A DNA stretch of 64,000 nt from Pectobacterium zantedeschiae (GCF_004137795.1 NZ_NWTM01000001.1:62001-126000); one strand, 5' to 3'. Counted from the first letter of the stretch, positions 1-10,582 are shown. Program-made: numbers and translations. The notes: generated by a model not told the origin, from the letters alone.

Positions 1-1
1 T

Positions 2-64
2 TCCAATCCATCGCAGGCACAGCAAGCGTTACTGCGCATGAAACTGAATAACCTGTCCAGCTAA
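2..64 (+). CDS. yfgM: YfgM C-terminus (partial)
   Basis: This is the last 20 codons of a gene that begins before the window and ends at TAA 62-64. The tail reads ...MKLNNLSS, which resembles the end of E. coli YfgM, an inner-membrane TPR-like partner of the SecYEG translocon. The assignment also rests on position: yfgM lies directly upstream of bamB in enterobacteria, and here the gap is 10 nt, consistent with one operon. Confidence 0.75.
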   Translation, partial: SNPSQAQQALLRMKLNNLSS

Positions 65-74
65 GAGGAATTCC

Positions 75-1256
75 ATGCAATTGCGTAAAACACTGTTGGT
101 AGGACTGGTTTCTGTTGCCCTGCTGAGCGGATGCTCGCTGTTTAACAGCGAAGAAGATGTTGTCACGATGTCTCCACTGCCGAAAGTGGAAAACCAGTTC
201 ACGCCAACCAAGGTGTGGAACAGCTCGGTTGGGAGTGGGATTGGTGAGTTTTATTCCAACCTTCACCCGGCATGGCAGGATAATCGCGTTTTTGCTGCCG
301 ATCGTCGTGGCACCGTGAAAGCCATGGATCTGAGTGATGGCAAAGAGATTTGGCGCGCCGATCTGTCAGAGAAGACCAATTTCTTCTCTCGCAATAATCC
401 GGCGCTGCTGTCAGGCGGGGTAACGGTTTCTGGTAACCATGTTTATGTCGGCAGCGAAAAGGCGCAGGTCTATGCGCTGAATGCGGAAGATGGTACGCCA
501 GTGTGGCAGACGAAAGTGGCTGGTGAAGCGCTGTCTCGCCCTGTCGTTAGCGATGGTGTTGTATTGATTCACACCAGCAACGGTATGTTGCAGGCCTTGA
601 ATGAAGCGGATGGCGCAATTAAGTGGAGCGTTAACCTGGATATGCCGACGCTGTCTCTGCGCGGTGAATCTGCACCGACAACCGCATTTGGTGCGGCGAT
701 TGTCGGTGGTGACAACGGTCGTGTGAATGCCGTGATGATCAATCAGGGTCAGCTCATCTGGCAACAGCGTATTTCACAGCCGAGCGGCGCAACCGAAATC
801 GATCGTCTGAACGATGTTGATACAACGCCCGTTGTTGCGGGCGAAGTGGTCTACGCGTTGGGATATAATGGCAACATGACTGCGCTGGATCTACGGTCTG
901 GTCAGGTTCTGTGGAAGCGTGAACTGGGTTCAGTGCATGATTTCATCATCGATGGAGATCGCATTTATCTGGTCGATCAGGACGATCGCGTTGTTGCATT
1001 GAACACCAACGGTGGCGTGAGCCTGTGGCGTCAAAGCGATCTGCTGCACCGTAACTTAACGGCTCCGGCACTGTATAACGGTTATCTGGTTGTGGGTGAT
1101 ACCGAAGGGTACCTGCACTGGCTGAATACGTCAGATGGTCGTTTCGTGGTACAGCAAAAAGTGGATAGCTCTGGTTTCCTGAGCAAGCCTGTGGTTGCCA
1201 GCGACAAGCTGCTGATTCAGGCGAAAAACGGTGATGTCTACGCGTTCACTCGCTAA
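75..1256 (+). CDS. bamB: Outer membrane assembly lipoprotein BamB
   Basis: BamB is the beta-propeller lipoprotein of the BAM complex, which inserts beta-barrel proteins into the outer membrane. The 393-residue product has a lipoprotein signal peptide ending in LLSGC with the lipidated Cys at residue 20. It then shows repeated PQQ-like blades (VYALNAEDGTPVWQ, MQALNEADGAIKW, MTALDLRSGQVLW). An AAGAGGAA Shine-Dalgarno precedes the ATG. It follows yfgM closely and is followed by a hairpin before der, as in E. coli. Length and motifs are typical of the family. Confidence 0.97.
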   Translation: MQLRKTLLVGLVSVALLSGCSLFNSEEDVVTMSPLPKVENQFTPTKVWNSSVGSGIGEFYSNLHPAWQDNRVFAADRRGTVKAMDLSDGKEIWRADLSEKTNFFSRNNPALLSGGVTVSGNHVYVGSEKAQVYALNAEDGTPVWQTKVAGEALSRPVVSDGVVLIHTSNGMLQALNEADGAIKWSVNLDMPTLSLRGESAPTTAFGAAIVGGDNGRVNAVMINQGQLIWQQRISQPSGATEIDRLNDVDTTPVVAGEVVYALGYNGNMTALDLRSGQVLWKRELGSVHDFIIDGDRIYLVDQDDRVVALNTNGGVSLWRQSDLLHRNLTAPALYNGYLVVGDTEGYLHWLNTSDGRFVVQQKVDSSGFLSKPVVASDKLLIQAKNGDVYAFTR

Positions 1257-1304
1257 GTAATACCGTATTGATTTGGAGCGCAGCGCTTTTGGATGCGTTC
1301 CCAT

Positions 1305-1337
1305 AACGGCTCCTGACACTATCAGGGGCCGTTTCGT
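1305..1337 (+). terminator. Hairpin between bamB and der
   Basis: An AACGGCTCCTGA arm (1305-1316) pairs with TCAGGGGCCGTT (1322-1333) around a 5-nt loop, with one G-T wobble. It is followed by TCGTCTTTTT. It probably terminates or attenuates yfgM-bamB transcription, but the T-run is interrupted, so der may still receive read-through. Confidence 0.6.
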
Positions 1338-1400
1338 CTTTTTATCGTCAGCGAGTGTTTCGCTGTAACGTATTGAAATATAAGTAATGAGGTTGTAACA

Positions 1401-2888
1401 ATGATACCTGTCGTCGCGCTGGTCGGGCGCCCGAATGTGGGGAAATCCACGCTATTTAACCGCTTAACGCGCACTCGTGATGCATTGGTGGCGGATTTCC
1501 CAGGGCTGACTCGTGACCGCAAGTATGGTCGTGCAGAAGTGGAAGGGCATGAATTTATTATCGTCGATACCGGTGGGATCGATGGTACGGAAGACGGTGT
1601 GGAAACGCGCATGGCCGGTCAATCGCTGGTGGCGATCGAAGAGGCGGACATTGTGCTGTTTATGGTCGATGCTCGCGCGGGATTGATGCCTGCGGATGAA
1701 GGCATTGCCAAGCATCTGCGCAGCCGTAAAAAGACGACGGTGCTGGTCGCGAACAAAACCGATGGCCTTGACCCGGATATGGTTACGGCAGATTTTTACT
1801 CGCTCGGTATGGGCGAAGTCTACGCAATTGCGGCATCTCATGGCCGTGGCGTGACGTCTCTGCTGGAAACGGTTCTGTTGCCGTTTGTACAAGATGAAAT
1901 AGAAGAGCCTGTCGAGTTAACCGAAGAAGAAGAGAACGCGGCTTACTGGGCGGCGTTAGAAGCGGAAGAACAGGCCAGCGAAGAAGAAGCCGAAGACGAT
2001 TTCAATCCTGAAGATCTGCCGATCAAACTGGCGATTGTCGGGCGTCCGAATGTGGGGAAATCCACGCTGACTAACCGTATTTTGGGTGAAGAGCGTGTGG
2101 TGGTGTACGACATGCCGGGCACGACGCGTGACAGTATCTACATTCCGATGGTACGCGATGAACGTGAATATATTCTGATTGATACCGCTGGGGTGCGTAA
2201 GCGCGGCAAAGTGACGGAAACGGTAGAAAAATTCTCCGTCATCAAGACGTTGCAGGCGATTGAAGATGCCAACGTGGTGTTGCTGGTTATCGATGCGCGT
2301 GAAGGCATTTCCGATCAGGATCTCTCGCTGCTGGGCTTTATCCTCAATAGTGGGCGCTCACTGGTGATCGTGGTGAACAAATGGGATGGTCTATCGCAGG
2401 AAGTGCGTGAACAGGTGAAAGATACGCTGGATCTGCGTCTCGGCTTTATCGATTTTGCCCGCATTCACTTCATTTCTGCGCTGCACGGCAGCGGCGTAGG
2501 TAACCTGTTTGAGTCGGTTACCGAAGCCTATTCTTGCGCAACTCGCCGTGTAAGTACGGCGATGCTGACTCGCGTGATGCAAATGGCGGCAGACGATCAC
2601 CAACCGCCGCTGGTGCGCGGTCGTCGCGTGAAGCTGAAATATGCGCACGCCGGTGGCTATAACCCGCCGATTGTGGTGATTCACGGTAATCAGGTGAAAG
2701 ATCTGCCGGATTCTTACAAGCGCTACCTGATGAACTACTATCGTCGTTCGCTGGAAGTGATGGGTACGCCGATTCGTATCCAGTTTAAAGAAGGGGAAAA
2801 CCCTTTCGCAGACAAGCGTAATACGCTGACGCCAAACCAGCTACGCAAGCGTAAGCGGTTGATGTCGCATCTCAAAAAAAGTAAGTGA
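1401..2888 (+). CDS. der: Ribosome biogenesis GTPase Der (EngA)
   Basis: Der is an essential GTPase with two tandem G domains that acts in maturation of the 50S ribosomal subunit. Both G1 loops are identical GRPNVGKS, at residues 9-16 and near 213. Each domain also has its DTxG and NKxD motifs (DTGG/NKTD, DTAG/NKWD). An acidic linker rich in E and D separates the domains, and a KH-like C-terminal domain ends in a basic [14 protein letters not shown] tail. The length (495 aa) is normal. It sits between bamB and yfgJ as in E. coli, apart from an inserted permease gene. Confidence 0.98.
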   Translation: MIPVVALVGRPNVGKSTLFNRLTRTRDALVADFPGLTRDRKYGRAEVEGHEFIIVDTGGIDGTEDGVETRMAGQSLVAIEEADIVLFMVDARAGLMPADEGIAKHLRSRKKTTVLVANKTDGLDPDMVTADFYSLGMGEVYAIAASHGRGVTSLLETVLLPFVQDEIEEPVELTEEEENAAYWAALEAEEQASEEEAEDDFNPEDLPIKLAIVGRPNVGKSTLTNRILGEERVVVYDMPGTTRDSIYIPMVRDEREYILIDTAGVRKRGKVTETVEKFSVIKTLQAIEDANVVLLVIDAREGISDQDLSLLGFILNSGRSLVIVVNKWDGLSQEVREQVKDTLDLRLGFIDFARIHFISALHGSGVGNLFESVTEAYSCATRRVSTAMLTRVMQMAADDHQPPLVRGRRVKLKYAHAGGYNPPIVVIHGNQVKDLPDSYKRYLMNYYRRSLEVMGTPIRIQFKEGENPFADKRNTLTPNQLRKRKRLMSHLKKSK

Positions 2889-2894
2889 TTTATT

Positions 2895-2926
2895 AACGGG
2901 GCGAATAGCAATATTCGCCCCGTTTT
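2895..2926 (+). terminator. Rho-independent terminator after der
   Basis: A perfect 13-bp stem (AACGGGGCGAATA, 2895-2907, with TATTCGCCCCGTT, 2912-2924) closes a GCAA loop and ends in TTTT. It begins 7 nt after the der stop codon and is a strong terminator. Confidence 0.9.
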
Positions 2927-2980
2927 GTCAGAGACGAAACGAACTGTAGTTAACAAAACCAATAATAATCAAGGAAAGTC

Positions 2981-3940
2981 ATGTCCTGGGAAACCTGGAG
3001 TTTTGCATTCAACGTCACGATGCCTAATGTAATTATGTTGTTGATTGGTATCGCGTTACGCAAGTTTAATCTCCTTAATGATGCGTTTTGTGATACGGCA
3101 ATGCGGGTTGTATTCAACCTTTCTCTTCCCTGCCTGTTGTTTTTTAGTGTTGCAGGCAATCACTCGTCTTTCGCAAGCCAGTGGCCGCTCGTGGTTTATG
3201 GTACGGTAGGAACATTAGCGACATTTCTGCTTCTGGAAATCGCGGCAGTGAGGTTAGTTAGGGATCCAAAGGAACGTGGCATCTTTGTGCAAGGGGGATT
3301 CCGTTCGAATACTGGTGTGATGGGGCTGGCTTTTGCGATGAGCGCCTATGGTGAAGAGGGCGTTGCTATAGGGTCCATGTATTTGATGGTAACGGTCATT
3401 ATGTTTAACGCATTGTCCGTTATTACGCTGACGCGCAGCTTGCAGCGGCAATCCCCTGAGCAAAAAATCCCTGTAAGCCAACTGCTGCGGGGCATTGTGA
3501 CAAATCCGCTGATTATTGGCCTGCTTCTCGGGGCGGCCTATGGGCAAAGCCATCTGCCGATGCCAGGCGTGATTAAGCAAACTGGCGGCTTTATCTCCTC
3601 TATGGCGTTACCGTTGGCACTGTTATGCGCAGGTGCCAGTCTGGAGTGGCGCAGTATGTTTCGTTCGTCCAATGTGGCCGTGTTGTCTTCCGTGGCGAAG
3701 ATATTCGTTGTACCAGGGCTTCTCACGTTGGGTGGATGGCTTGTCGGTTTTCGCGGCGTTGAGCTGGGAATTATTTTCCTGTTTTCCTCAACGCCAACCG
3801 CAGCGGGTAGCTATGCTATGACGCGTGCAATGGGCGGAAACGCTACGCTGGCGGCGAATATCATCGGGTTGACGACGGTTGGTGCATTTTTCATGATTGC
3901 CGTTGGGCTGTATGTGTTACGTTCGCTCAGCGTTATTTAA
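2981..3940 (+). CDS. AEC family permease (auxin/malonate efflux carrier type)
   Basis: This 319-residue inner-membrane protein has about ten hydrophobic segments in the AEC fold, with the family pattern FRSNTGVMGLAFAMSAYG around residues 107-124 and SSTPTAAGSYAMTRAMGG near residue 271. Family members export small organic acids or auxin-like compounds; the substrate here cannot be told from sequence. AAGGAAAGTC precedes the ATG. The gene stands alone behind the der terminator and interrupts the der-yfgJ neighbourhood seen in E. coli, so it is probably an insertion or a lineage-specific gene. Confidence 0.85.
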   Translation: MSWETWSFAFNVTMPNVIMLLIGIALRKFNLLNDAFCDTAMRVVFNLSLPCLLFFSVAGNHSSFASQWPLVVYGTVGTLATFLLLEIAAVRLVRDPKERGIFVQGGFRSNTGVMGLAFAMSAYGEEGVAIGSMYLMVTVIMFNALSVITLTRSLQRQSPEQKIPVSQLLRGIVTNPLIIGLLLGAAYGQSHLPMPGVIKQTGGFISSMALPLALLCAGASLEWRSMFRSSNVAVLSSVAKIFVVPGLLTLGGWLVGFRGVELGIIFLFSSTPTAAGSYAMTRAMGGNATLAANIIGLTTVGAFFMIAVGLYVLRSLSVI

Positions 3941-3988
3941 TGCCTGATAGCAGTTAGTGAGTCGCAGGCAACAGCAATGGAGGGAAAT

Positions 3989-4213
3989 ATGGATGTGTTT
4001 TGTCCTGATTGTCACAGCACGATGACGTGGCAGACTGATGGATCGTTCCTATGCGCTGACTGTCAACAGCACTATCTGCGTGAGGCCGAATGTCCTGAAT
4101 GTAAGCACTTGCTTCAAGAACTGAAAGCCTGTGGCGCGGTGGATTACTTCTGCCAGCAGCACGGGATGATTTCCAAACGGCGAGTGGTGTTCCGCTATAT
4201 ACCCGCCGATTAA
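3989..4213 (+). CDS. yfgJ: Zinc-ribbon protein YfgJ
   Basis: A 74-residue protein with four zinc-knuckle-like cysteine pairs or singles (CPDC, CADC, CPEC, then KACGAVDYFC). The tract LKACGAVDYFCQ is nearly identical to E. coli YfgJ. The molecular role is unknown. The chosen ATG at 3989 has GGAGGG 5 nt upstream; the ATG at 3977 contains that Shine-Dalgarno and is rejected. In E. coli yfgJ adjoins xseA, whereas here a protease operon lies between them. Confidence 0.88.
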   Translation: MDVFCPDCHSTMTWQTDGSFLCADCQQHYLREAECPECKHLLQELKACGAVDYFCQQHGMISKRRVVFRYIPAD

Positions 4214-4221
4214 TCCTATTG

Positions 4222-4566
4222 TTACTCTTGTGCACCGTTGCGCCACAGCTCGGTTAGCTCTGGCGGCGCTCGGTCTTCCGGGATCAGCAAGATAACATCG
4301 GCATAGTTATTCTGCTGCGGGTGACTGTAGCTGATGTGGATGCGGTAATAGAACTGGTCGCCACGCCCTGGGCCATCTGGTTCTCCGGGGTCGCGAGCCT
4401 GAGGAAAAGCGTTACGGATCGCATTACAAATGCGCTCCCGTTCTGATGACGGTACGCTGGCGAGTGCGAAGCGACGCGGCCCCGCCAGCTTGGGGATAAA
4501 GGCAAATCCCCCTTCACGCGCCAGCTCAATGATGGCGTCTTCGTTGAGCTCCGGCAGCGTCTTCAT
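4222..4566 (-). CDS. Emfourin-type inhibitor of protealysin
   Basis: A 114-residue cytoplasmic protein matching the emfourin family, small proteins encoded next to protealysin-like M4 metalloproteases that inhibit them. Visible traits are the EGGFAFIPKLAGPRRFALASV segment, a DQFYYRIHISY strand and a Pro-rich C-terminus. Its ATG overlaps the protease stop codon (ATGA at 4563-4566), so the two are translationally coupled and made together. Assignment rests on family resemblance plus this coupling; inhibition by this particular copy is inferred. A longer start at 4605 would overlap the protease deeply and is less likely. Confidence 0.85.
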   Translation of the reverse strand: MKTLPELNEDAIIELAREGGFAFIPKLAGPRRFALASVPSSERERICNAIRNAFPQARDPGEPDGPGRGDQFYYRIHISYSHPQQNNYADVILLIPEDRAPPELTELWRNGAQE

Positions 4567-5606
4567 AAGAATTCCTGACGAACCTCCACGCCCACCGTTT
4601 CCCACGACTGCATGACGATGTCGGCAACGGTGTTGTTAAAACGCTTAGCGGCATGTTGGATGGTATGGCGTGCAAAAATCTCGAAATCCGCATTTTGTGG
4701 CAGTGACTTATCACACAGCGTGTCGTACCAGATTTGACCCGCTTTTTCCCAGGAATGGCCGCCTAACGCGATGGCGGTCAGGTAGAATGCTCGGTTGGGA
4801 ATACCTGAGTTCAAGTGTACGCCGCCGTTGTCTTCACGGGTGTTGACATACTCGCTCATGTGAGAAGGTTGAGGATCGATGCCTAACAACTCATCGTCAT
4901 ACGCGGTGCCCGGATGAGACATAGAACGCAGTCCCATACCATGGATACCGTCTGCCAGAAGTTCTGCCCCGATAAACCAGTCGGCCTGCTCCGCGGTTTG
5001 CCCTAAATGATACTGTTTGACCATGGAACCAAAGACGTCAGATAGCGATTCATTGAGCGCACCGGACTGGCGGAAATAAATCAACCCCGCTTCATGTTCG
5101 GTGATGCCGTGAGCGAGTTCGTGCGCAATCACATCAAGCGCAATCGTGAAGCGATTGAAAATTTTTCCGTCGCCATCCCCAAATACCATTTGCTGCCCGT
5201 TCCAGAAGGCATTCTGGTAATCCTGACCGTAATGTACTGTGCCTGCCAGCGTCAGCCCTTCAGCGTCCAGCGAATTACGTTGGAAAACCTTCCAGAAGAA
5301 GTCATAGGTTATGCCTAGATAGTCATAGGCCTCATCGACGGCGACATCACCGTTGCTAGGTTGACCTTCAGCGCGAACCAACTTGCCCGGCAACTGTTGC
5401 TGTTGTTCAGCATCGTGGATGCTGCGATGTGCCTGCCCGGCAGGTAATTTTTCATGAGGTTCCGGGCGCGGATTATGGCTGACCATTAATGACTGAACGT
5501 GCATCAGCGTTTGTTGCGCGCAGTGGCGCTGCTCGTCTGTGCCGTTTGCAATAATACGATGCAAAATATAAGGGGGGATCACGCTGCAAATCGGTCTGGA
5601 CTTCAT
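4563..5606 (-). CDS. prt1: Protealysin-like M4 neutral metalloprotease
   Basis: A 347-residue thermolysin-family (M4) zinc protease of the short protealysin type. It has no Sec signal peptide. The N-terminus carries the conserved propeptide motif PPYILHRI (residues 11-18) of protealysin-like precursors. The zinc site is HELAH (H162, E163, H166) with the third ligand E186 in ALNESLSDVFG. A related Pectobacterium enzyme was described as Prt1. Protealysin relatives can act inside host cells or at close contact; a virulence role here is inference. It forms a coupled operon with its inhibitor gene downstream and is an insertion between yfgJ and xseA relative to E. coli. Confidence 0.93.
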   Translation of the reverse strand: MKSRPICSVIPPYILHRIIANGTDEQRHCAQQTLMHVQSLMVSHNPRPEPHEKLPAGQAHRSIHDAEQQQQLPGKLVRAEGQPSNGDVAVDEAYDYLGITYDFFWKVFQRNSLDAEGLTLAGTVHYGQDYQNAFWNGQQMVFGDGDGKIFNRFTIALDVIAHELAHGITEHEAGLIYFRQSGALNESLSDVFGSMVKQYHLGQTAEQADWFIGAELLADGIHGMGLRSMSHPGTAYDDELLGIDPQPSHMSEYVNTREDNGGVHLNSGIPNRAFYLTAIALGGHSWEKAGQIWYDTLCDKSLPQNADFEIFARHTIQHAAKRFNNTVADIVMQSWETVGVEVRQEFL

Positions 5607-5694
5607 ACCTCATCTCCTTGAAAACGCTCATCAGGGGTAACACAGACGATCAATAAAGCTCACTGTATTGTTATCCCATCTGCTTCACAGCGGA

Positions 5695-5721
5695 CATGCA
5701 GCTTGAAGTATGACGGGCATA
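5695..5721 (-). repeat. Partial copy of palindromic repeat (terminal part)
   Basis: Reading on the minus strand this is TATGCCCGTCATACTTCAAGCTGCATG. It matches the left end of the full palindromic element at 27799-27998. Other partial copies lie at 26219 and 44173. It sits in the 229-bp gap between the protease gene and xseA, which otherwise shows no gene. Confidence 0.65.
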
Positions 5722-5835
5722 AATTTTAGTGAGTTGGAAATGAGTATAGTTCAGATGATAGGGGCGATAATGGGGGATTGCCGTCGTTTTAGGATAAATC
5801 CCCATACCGTGCATTTTATGCTAATCGCGCGATTT

Positions 5836-7224
5836 TTATGACTTAGATGAAGATTTTCGCCGCTTTTTTACAGAACCTGGATTTGGAACCAGCATCGTGA
5901 CCTGACTCTCCACCCAGCCATCCTGCAAACGGGTTTTCAACGTCTCACCAGGCGTAATTTGCGCGACGTTTTTCAGCACCTTACCGTCCGGTGCTGTGGT
6001 GACGTTATAGCCGCGTGCCAGCGTTGCCAGTGGGCTAACGCCTTCCAGCCGCGAACAGGCAATGCCCAGTTTCTGCTTATTCTGATTCAACTGACGATCT
6101 ACCGCGCTCTGCATCTGATAGCTAAGTTGCTGTAAACGCTGTTGTGCACGATGAATACGGGTCTGCGGCTGCTGTTGCATCAGGCGCTGTTGTAAGCGTT
6201 CACTTCGACGCGAGGTCTGCCGAAGCTGCTGCTGCATGGCGTCATCTAGCCGCTGGCGCAATTTGACCAACTGAGCCTGCTGACGTGCCAGCCGGAGCTG
6301 CGGATGCTGCTGCTGCAAGCGATGGTGCAGGCGGGTAAATTCCCGGTTGCACTGGGCAAGGTAATAATCCATCGCCATTTCCAGACGCTGCCGCTGGGAC
6401 TGGATCTGACGCAACAGTTCCAGTTGGTTACGACTCACTAACTCGGCAGCGGCGGACGGCGTAGGGGCACGCAGATCGCCGACGAAATCAGCGATGGTGA
6501 TATCAGTCTCATGGCCGACGGCGCTGACGATAGGGATGCGACTGGCGAAAATAGCACGGGCTACGCGCTCATCGTTAAAGCTCCAGAGATCTTCCAGAGA
6601 ACCACCGCCGCGCCCGACAATTAACACGTCACACTCATCTCTCTGGTTAGCCAGCTCGATGGCACGCACAATTTGTAGCGGTGCCTCTGCACCTTGCACC
6701 GACGTGGGATACACGATCACTGGCAGTGACGGATCGCGACGCTGTAACACCTGCAATATATCGTGAAGGGCGGCACCGCTAGCTGACGTAATCACCCCGA
6801 CCTGCTTGGCAGGAGAGGGCAGCACTTGCTTAAACTGCTGGTCGAACAACCCTTCGGCAGCGAGGCGCTGTTTGAGCTGTTCAAACTGCTGCTGTAACAG
6901 GCCATCGCCAGCGGGCTGCATGCTTTCCGCCAGTAGCTGATAGTCACCACGGGGTTCATACAGCGTAATGCTCGCACGAATAAGAACCTGCTGGCCGTTT
7001 TGTGGGCGGAACGTCACTTTACGGTTGCTGGTGCGGAACATCGCGCAACGCACCTGCGCACGCTCGTCTTTTAGCGTGAAATACCAATGGCCGGATGAGG
7101 GCTGGGAAAGGTTGGAGATTTCGCCGGAGAGCCAAATCTGGCCCATTTCCATTTCCAACAGTTGTCTAACCGTCTGATTCAGTCGGCTAACGGTAAAAAT
7201 TGCAGAGGAGGGAAATTGAGACAT
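5836..7224 (-). CDS. xseA: Exodeoxyribonuclease VII large subunit
   Basis: The catalytic large subunit of exonuclease VII, which degrades single-stranded DNA from both ends in complex with XseB. The 462-residue protein has the N-terminal OB fold ([24 protein letters not shown]), the catalytic core with [15 protein letters not shown] and SAVGHETD motifs, then a long Gln-rich coiled coil from about residue 260 to 410. The start MSQFPSS at 7224 matches the family; an in-frame ATG at 7239 is less likely. It is divergent from guaB, as in E. coli. Confidence 0.97.
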   Translation of the reverse strand: MSQFPSSAIFTVSRLNQTVRQLLEMEMGQIWLSGEISNLSQPSSGHWYFTLKDERAQVRCAMFRTSNRKVTFRPQNGQQVLIRASITLYEPRGDYQLLAESMQPAGDGLLQQQFEQLKQRLAAEGLFDQQFKQVLPSPAKQVGVITSASGAALHDILQVLQRRDPSLPVIVYPTSVQGAEAPLQIVRAIELANQRDECDVLIVGRGGGSLEDLWSFNDERVARAIFASRIPIVSAVGHETDITIADFVGDLRAPTPSAAAELVSRNQLELLRQIQSQRQRLEMAMDYYLAQCNREFTRLHHRLQQQHPQLRLARQQAQLVKLRQRLDDAMQQQLRQTSRRSERLQQRLMQQQPQTRIHRAQQRLQQLSYQMQSAVDRQLNQNKQKLGIACSRLEGVSPLATLARGYNVTTAPDGKVLKNVAQITPGETLKTRLQDGWVESQVTMLVPNPGSVKKRRKSSSKS

Positions 7225-7316
7225 TGTGAGCCAGATCAAATTTTAAAACAGTCACTTAATTGATCGATACTACCTACCTGGAACAGGTAATCAAGCATTT
7301 TAGTAAAATAATGCTG

Positions 7317-7333
7317 GAGGCAACCGATTACGC
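7317..7333 (+). promoter_or_regulatory. PurR operator at the guaB promoter
   Basis: GAGGCAACCGATTACGC closely matches the PurR box described at E. coli guaB and lies just before a TATAAT -10 hexamer (7338-7343). Binding of PurR with hypoxanthine or guanine would repress guaBA when purines are plentiful. The site is read from sequence; regulation is inferred from E. coli. Confidence 0.8.
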
Positions 7334-7337
7334 TCTG

Positions 7338-7343
7338 TATAAT
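7338..7343 (+). promoter_or_regulatory. guaB promoter -10 box
   Basis: TATAAT in the context TCTGTATAATGCC, which is also found at the E. coli guaB promoter. No good -35 hexamer is visible at 17 nt upstream. Transcription would start near 7350, about 45 nt before the guaB ATG. Confidence 0.75.
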
Positions 7344-7395
7344 GCCACGGCAATATTTTATCTATTCTTACATCCACCTTGGTGAGATATTGCCC

Positions 7396-8862
7396 ATGCT
7401 ACGTATCGCTAAAGAAGCACTGACGTTTGACGACGTCCTCCTGGTTCCCGCTCATTCTACTGTTCTGCCTAACACTGCCGATCTGTCCACGCAGTTGACG
7501 AAAAACATCCGCCTGAATATCCCTATGCTGTCCGCAGCGATGGATACCGTTACCGAATCCGGCCTGGCCATTGCGCTGGCGCAGGAAGGCGGTCTGGGCT
7601 TTATTCACAAGAATATGTCGATTGAGCGTCAGGCTGAAGAAGTTAGCCGCGTGAAAAAACATGAAAGCGGCGTTGTGGTTGATCCACAGACGGTGACGCC
7701 AGAAACGACGCTGCGTGAAATGAAAGAACTGACCGAGCGTAACGGCTTTGCGGGTTACCCTGTTGTAGCAAAAGACAACGAACTGGTCGGTATCATTACC
7801 GGTCGTGACGTGCGTTTTGTTACCGATCTGGAAAAACCGGTTAGCGCGTTCATGACGCCGAAAGAGCGTCTGGTGACCGTTAAAGAAGGCGAAGCGCGTG
7901 ATGTCGTGCTGCAAAAGATGCACGAAAAACGCGTCGAAAAAGCGCTGGTCGTTGACGACACATTCCACCTGATCGGCATGATCACGGTAAAAGATTTCCA
8001 GAAAGCAGAACGTAAACCGAACGCCTGTAAAGACGAACACGGTCGTCTGCGCGTAGGCGCGGCGGTTGGCGCTGGTGCAGGTAACGAAGAGCGTGTTGAT
8101 GCACTGGTTGCCGCAGGCGTTGACGTACTGCTGATCGACTCCTCACACGGCCATTCCGAAGGCGTATTGCAGCGTATTCGTGAAACACGTGCTAAATACC
8201 CGAATCTCGAAATCATCGGCGGTAACGTCGCGACGGGCGCAGGTGCGAAAGCGCTGGTTGAAGCAGGCGTTAGCGCAGTAAAAGTGGGTATCGGCCCTGG
8301 CTCTATCTGTACTACCCGTATCGTTACTGGCGTGGGCGTACCGCAGATTACGGCGATCTCCGATGCGGTTGAAGCGCTGGAAGGTACAGGTATTCCGGTT
8401 ATCGCCGACGGCGGTATCCGTTTCTCTGGCGACATCGCTAAAGCTATCGCAGCAGGCGCAGCCTGTGTCATGGTCGGTTCTATGCTGGCGGGTACGGAAG
8501 AATCCCCTGGTGAGATCGAACTGTATCAGGGCCGTTCATTCAAATCTTATCGCGGTATGGGCTCACTGGGCGCGATGTCCAAAGGCTCGTCAGACCGTTA
8601 CTTCCAGACTGATAATGCCGCTGACAAACTGGTGCCGGAAGGTATTGAAGGCCGTGTAGCTTACAAAGGCCGCCTGAAAGAGATCGTTCACCAGCAGATG
8701 GGCGGCTTGCGTTCCTGTATGGGACTGACCGGCTGCGCCACTATCGACGCGCTGCGCACGCAGGCTGAGTTTGTACGCATCAGCGGCGCGGGCATTCAGG
8801 AAAGTCACGTTCACGACGTTACCATTACTAAAGAGTCACCAAACTACCGTATGGGTTCATAA
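7396..8862 (+). CDS. guaB: IMP dehydrogenase
   Basis: GuaB oxidises IMP to XMP with NAD+, the first committed step of GMP synthesis. The 488-residue TIM-barrel enzyme contains two CBS domains (about residues 95-200) inserted in the barrel. It has the active-site loop [11 protein letters not shown] carrying the catalytic cysteine and the mobile flap near [10 protein letters not shown]. The start [13 protein letters not shown] at 7396 matches the family. An earlier ATG at 7342 lies on the promoter and is rejected. It is first in the guaBA operon. Confidence 0.98.
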   Translation: MLRIAKEALTFDDVLLVPAHSTVLPNTADLSTQLTKNIRLNIPMLSAAMDTVTESGLAIALAQEGGLGFIHKNMSIERQAEEVSRVKKHESGVVVDPQTVTPETTLREMKELTERNGFAGYPVVAKDNELVGIITGRDVRFVTDLEKPVSAFMTPKERLVTVKEGEARDVVLQKMHEKRVEKALVVDDTFHLIGMITVKDFQKAERKPNACKDEHGRLRVGAAVGAGAGNEERVDALVAAGVDVLLIDSSHGHSEGVLQRIRETRAKYPNLEIIGGNVATGAGAKALVEAGVSAVKVGIGPGSICTTRIVTGVGVPQITAISDAVEALEGTGIPVIADGGIRFSGDIAKAIAAGAACVMVGSMLAGTEESPGEIELYQGRSFKSYRGMGSLGAMSKGSSDRYFQTDNAADKLVPEGIEGRVAYKGRLKEIVHQQMGGLRSCMGLTGCATIDALRTQAEFVRISGAGIQESHVHDVTITKESPNYRMGS

Positions 8863-8969
8863 GGTAATTTGCGGGCTGATTTAACCCGATAAACCCGGTA
8901 TTATTGCCTGTCTTTTTAGGGCTATTCGCCGGGTTTACTTATTTTTTAGCTTTTTGGAACATGCTCCTC

Positions 8970-10547
8970 ATGACGCAAAACATTCATCAACACCGTATTC
9001 TTATTCTGGATTTCGGCTCGCAGTACACGCAGTTGGTTGCACGTCGCGTGCGTGAACTGGGCGTTTACTGTGAACTGTGGGCATGGGATGTCACGGAAGC
9101 GCAGATTCGCGGATTTAATCCGAACGGGATCATCCTGTCTGGTGGCCCGGAAAGCACCACCGAGTTTGGCAGCCCACGCGCGCCAGAATACGTTTTCAAT
9201 GCTGGCGTACCGGTATTAGGCGTGTGCTACGGCATGCAGACGATGGCGATGCAGTTGGGTGGTCACGTTGAAGGTTCCAACGAGCGTGAGTTTGGTTATG
9301 CGCAGGTAGAAGTTAAAACGGATAGCGCGCTGGTGCGTGATATTCAGGATTCGTTGAGCGCCACGGGCGCGCCGCTGCTGGATGTCTGGATGAGCCACGG
9401 CGACAAAGTGACGGCGATCCCTGAAGGGTTTGAGACCGTTGCCAGTACGGATACTTGTCCGTTTGCCATCATGGCAAACGAAGAAAAACGTTTTTACGGC
9501 GTGCAGTTCCACCCGGAAGTGACGCACACCCGTCAGGGCCAGCGCATGCTGGAGCGTTTTGTTCGTGACATCTGCCAGTGTGAAGCACTGTGGACACCCG
9601 CCAAAATTATCGACGATGCGGTGAACCGTATTCGTGAGCAGGTGGGTAACGACCAGGTGATTCTGGGCCTGTCTGGCGGCGTGGATTCTTCCGTTACCGC
9701 GATGCTGCTGCACCGCGCTATTGGCGACCGTTTGACCTGCGTGTTTGTCGATAACGGCCTGCTGCGTTTGAACGAAGCCGATCAGGTTCTGGAAATGTTC
9801 GGCGACCATTTCGGCCTGAACATTGTGCATGTGGCCGCGGAAGACCGCTTCCTGAACGAGCTGGCTGGCGAAAACGATCCTGAAGCCAAGCGTAAAATCA
9901 TCGGCCGTGTGTTTGTTGAAGTATTCGATGAAGAAGCCAACAAACAAACGGACGTGAAATGGCTGGCGCAAGGCACCATCTACCCAGACGTCATCGAGTC
10001 TGCGGCGTCTGCGACAGGTAAAGCGCACGTGATCAAGTCACACCACAACGTGGGTGGCCTGCCGAAAGAGATGAAGCTGGGTCTGGTAGAGCCGCTGAAA
10101 GAGCTGTTCAAAGACGAAGTGCGCAAGATCGGTCTGGAATTGGGTCTGCCGTACAACATGCTGTACCGCCATCCGTTCCCAGGCCCGGGTCTGGGCGTGC
10201 GCGTGCTGGGTGAAGTGAAGAAAGAATACTGTGACCTGTTGCGTCGTGCAGATGCGATCTTCATTGAAGAATTGCACAAAGCCGACCTGTACAACAAAGT
10301 CAGTCAGGCATTCACCGTCTTCCTGCCCGTTCGTTCCGTAGGCGTGATGGGCGATGGTCGTAAATACGATTGGGTTGTCTCGCTGCGTGCGGTAGAAACC
10401 ATCGACTTTATGACCGCGCACTGGGCACACCTGCCATACGATTTCTTGGGCCGCGTATCCAATCGCATCATCAACGAAGTCGACGGCATCTCCCGCGTTG
10501 TTTATGACGTATCAGGTAAGCCACCGGCAACGATTGAGTGGGAATAA
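8970..10547 (+). CDS. guaA: GMP synthase (glutamine-hydrolysing)
   Basis: GuaA aminates XMP to GMP using glutamine and ATP. The 525-residue protein has an N-terminal class I glutamine amidotransferase with the nucleophile Cys in GVCYGMQ and the His/Glu pair in FHPEVTH. These are followed by an ATP pyrophosphatase domain with the P-loop LSGGVDSS (near residue 235) and the dimerisation domain ending in PPATIEWE. The start MTQNIHQ at 8970 gives the same length as the E. coli enzyme. It is 107 bp downstream of guaB. Confidence 0.98.
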   Translation: MTQNIHQHRILILDFGSQYTQLVARRVRELGVYCELWAWDVTEAQIRGFNPNGIILSGGPESTTEFGSPRAPEYVFNAGVPVLGVCYGMQTMAMQLGGHVEGSNEREFGYAQVEVKTDSALVRDIQDSLSATGAPLLDVWMSHGDKVTAIPEGFETVASTDTCPFAIMANEEKRFYGVQFHPEVTHTRQGQRMLERFVRDICQCEALWTPAKIIDDAVNRIREQVGNDQVILGLSGGVDSSVTAMLLHRAIGDRLTCVFVDNGLLRLNEADQVLEMFGDHFGLNIVHVAAEDRFLNELAGENDPEAKRKIIGRVFVEVFDEEANKQTDVKWLAQGTIYPDVIESAASATGKAHVIKSHHNVGGLPKEMKLGLVEPLKELFKDEVRKIGLELGLPYNMLYRHPFPGPGLGVRVLGEVKKEYCDLLRRADAIFIEELHKADLYNKVSQAFTVFLPVRSVGVMGDGRKYDWVVSLRAVETIDFMTAHWAHLPYDFLGRVSNRIINEVDGISRVVYDVSGKPPATIEWE

Positions 10548-10582
10548 ACCTGCGTCTAAATAGCATTTGTACTAAACAGCAA

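Noticed and set aside
7342-7395. Earlier guaB start
   Set aside because: It would overlap the TATAAT promoter box and the transcription start; the ATG at 7396 gives the normal 488 residues.
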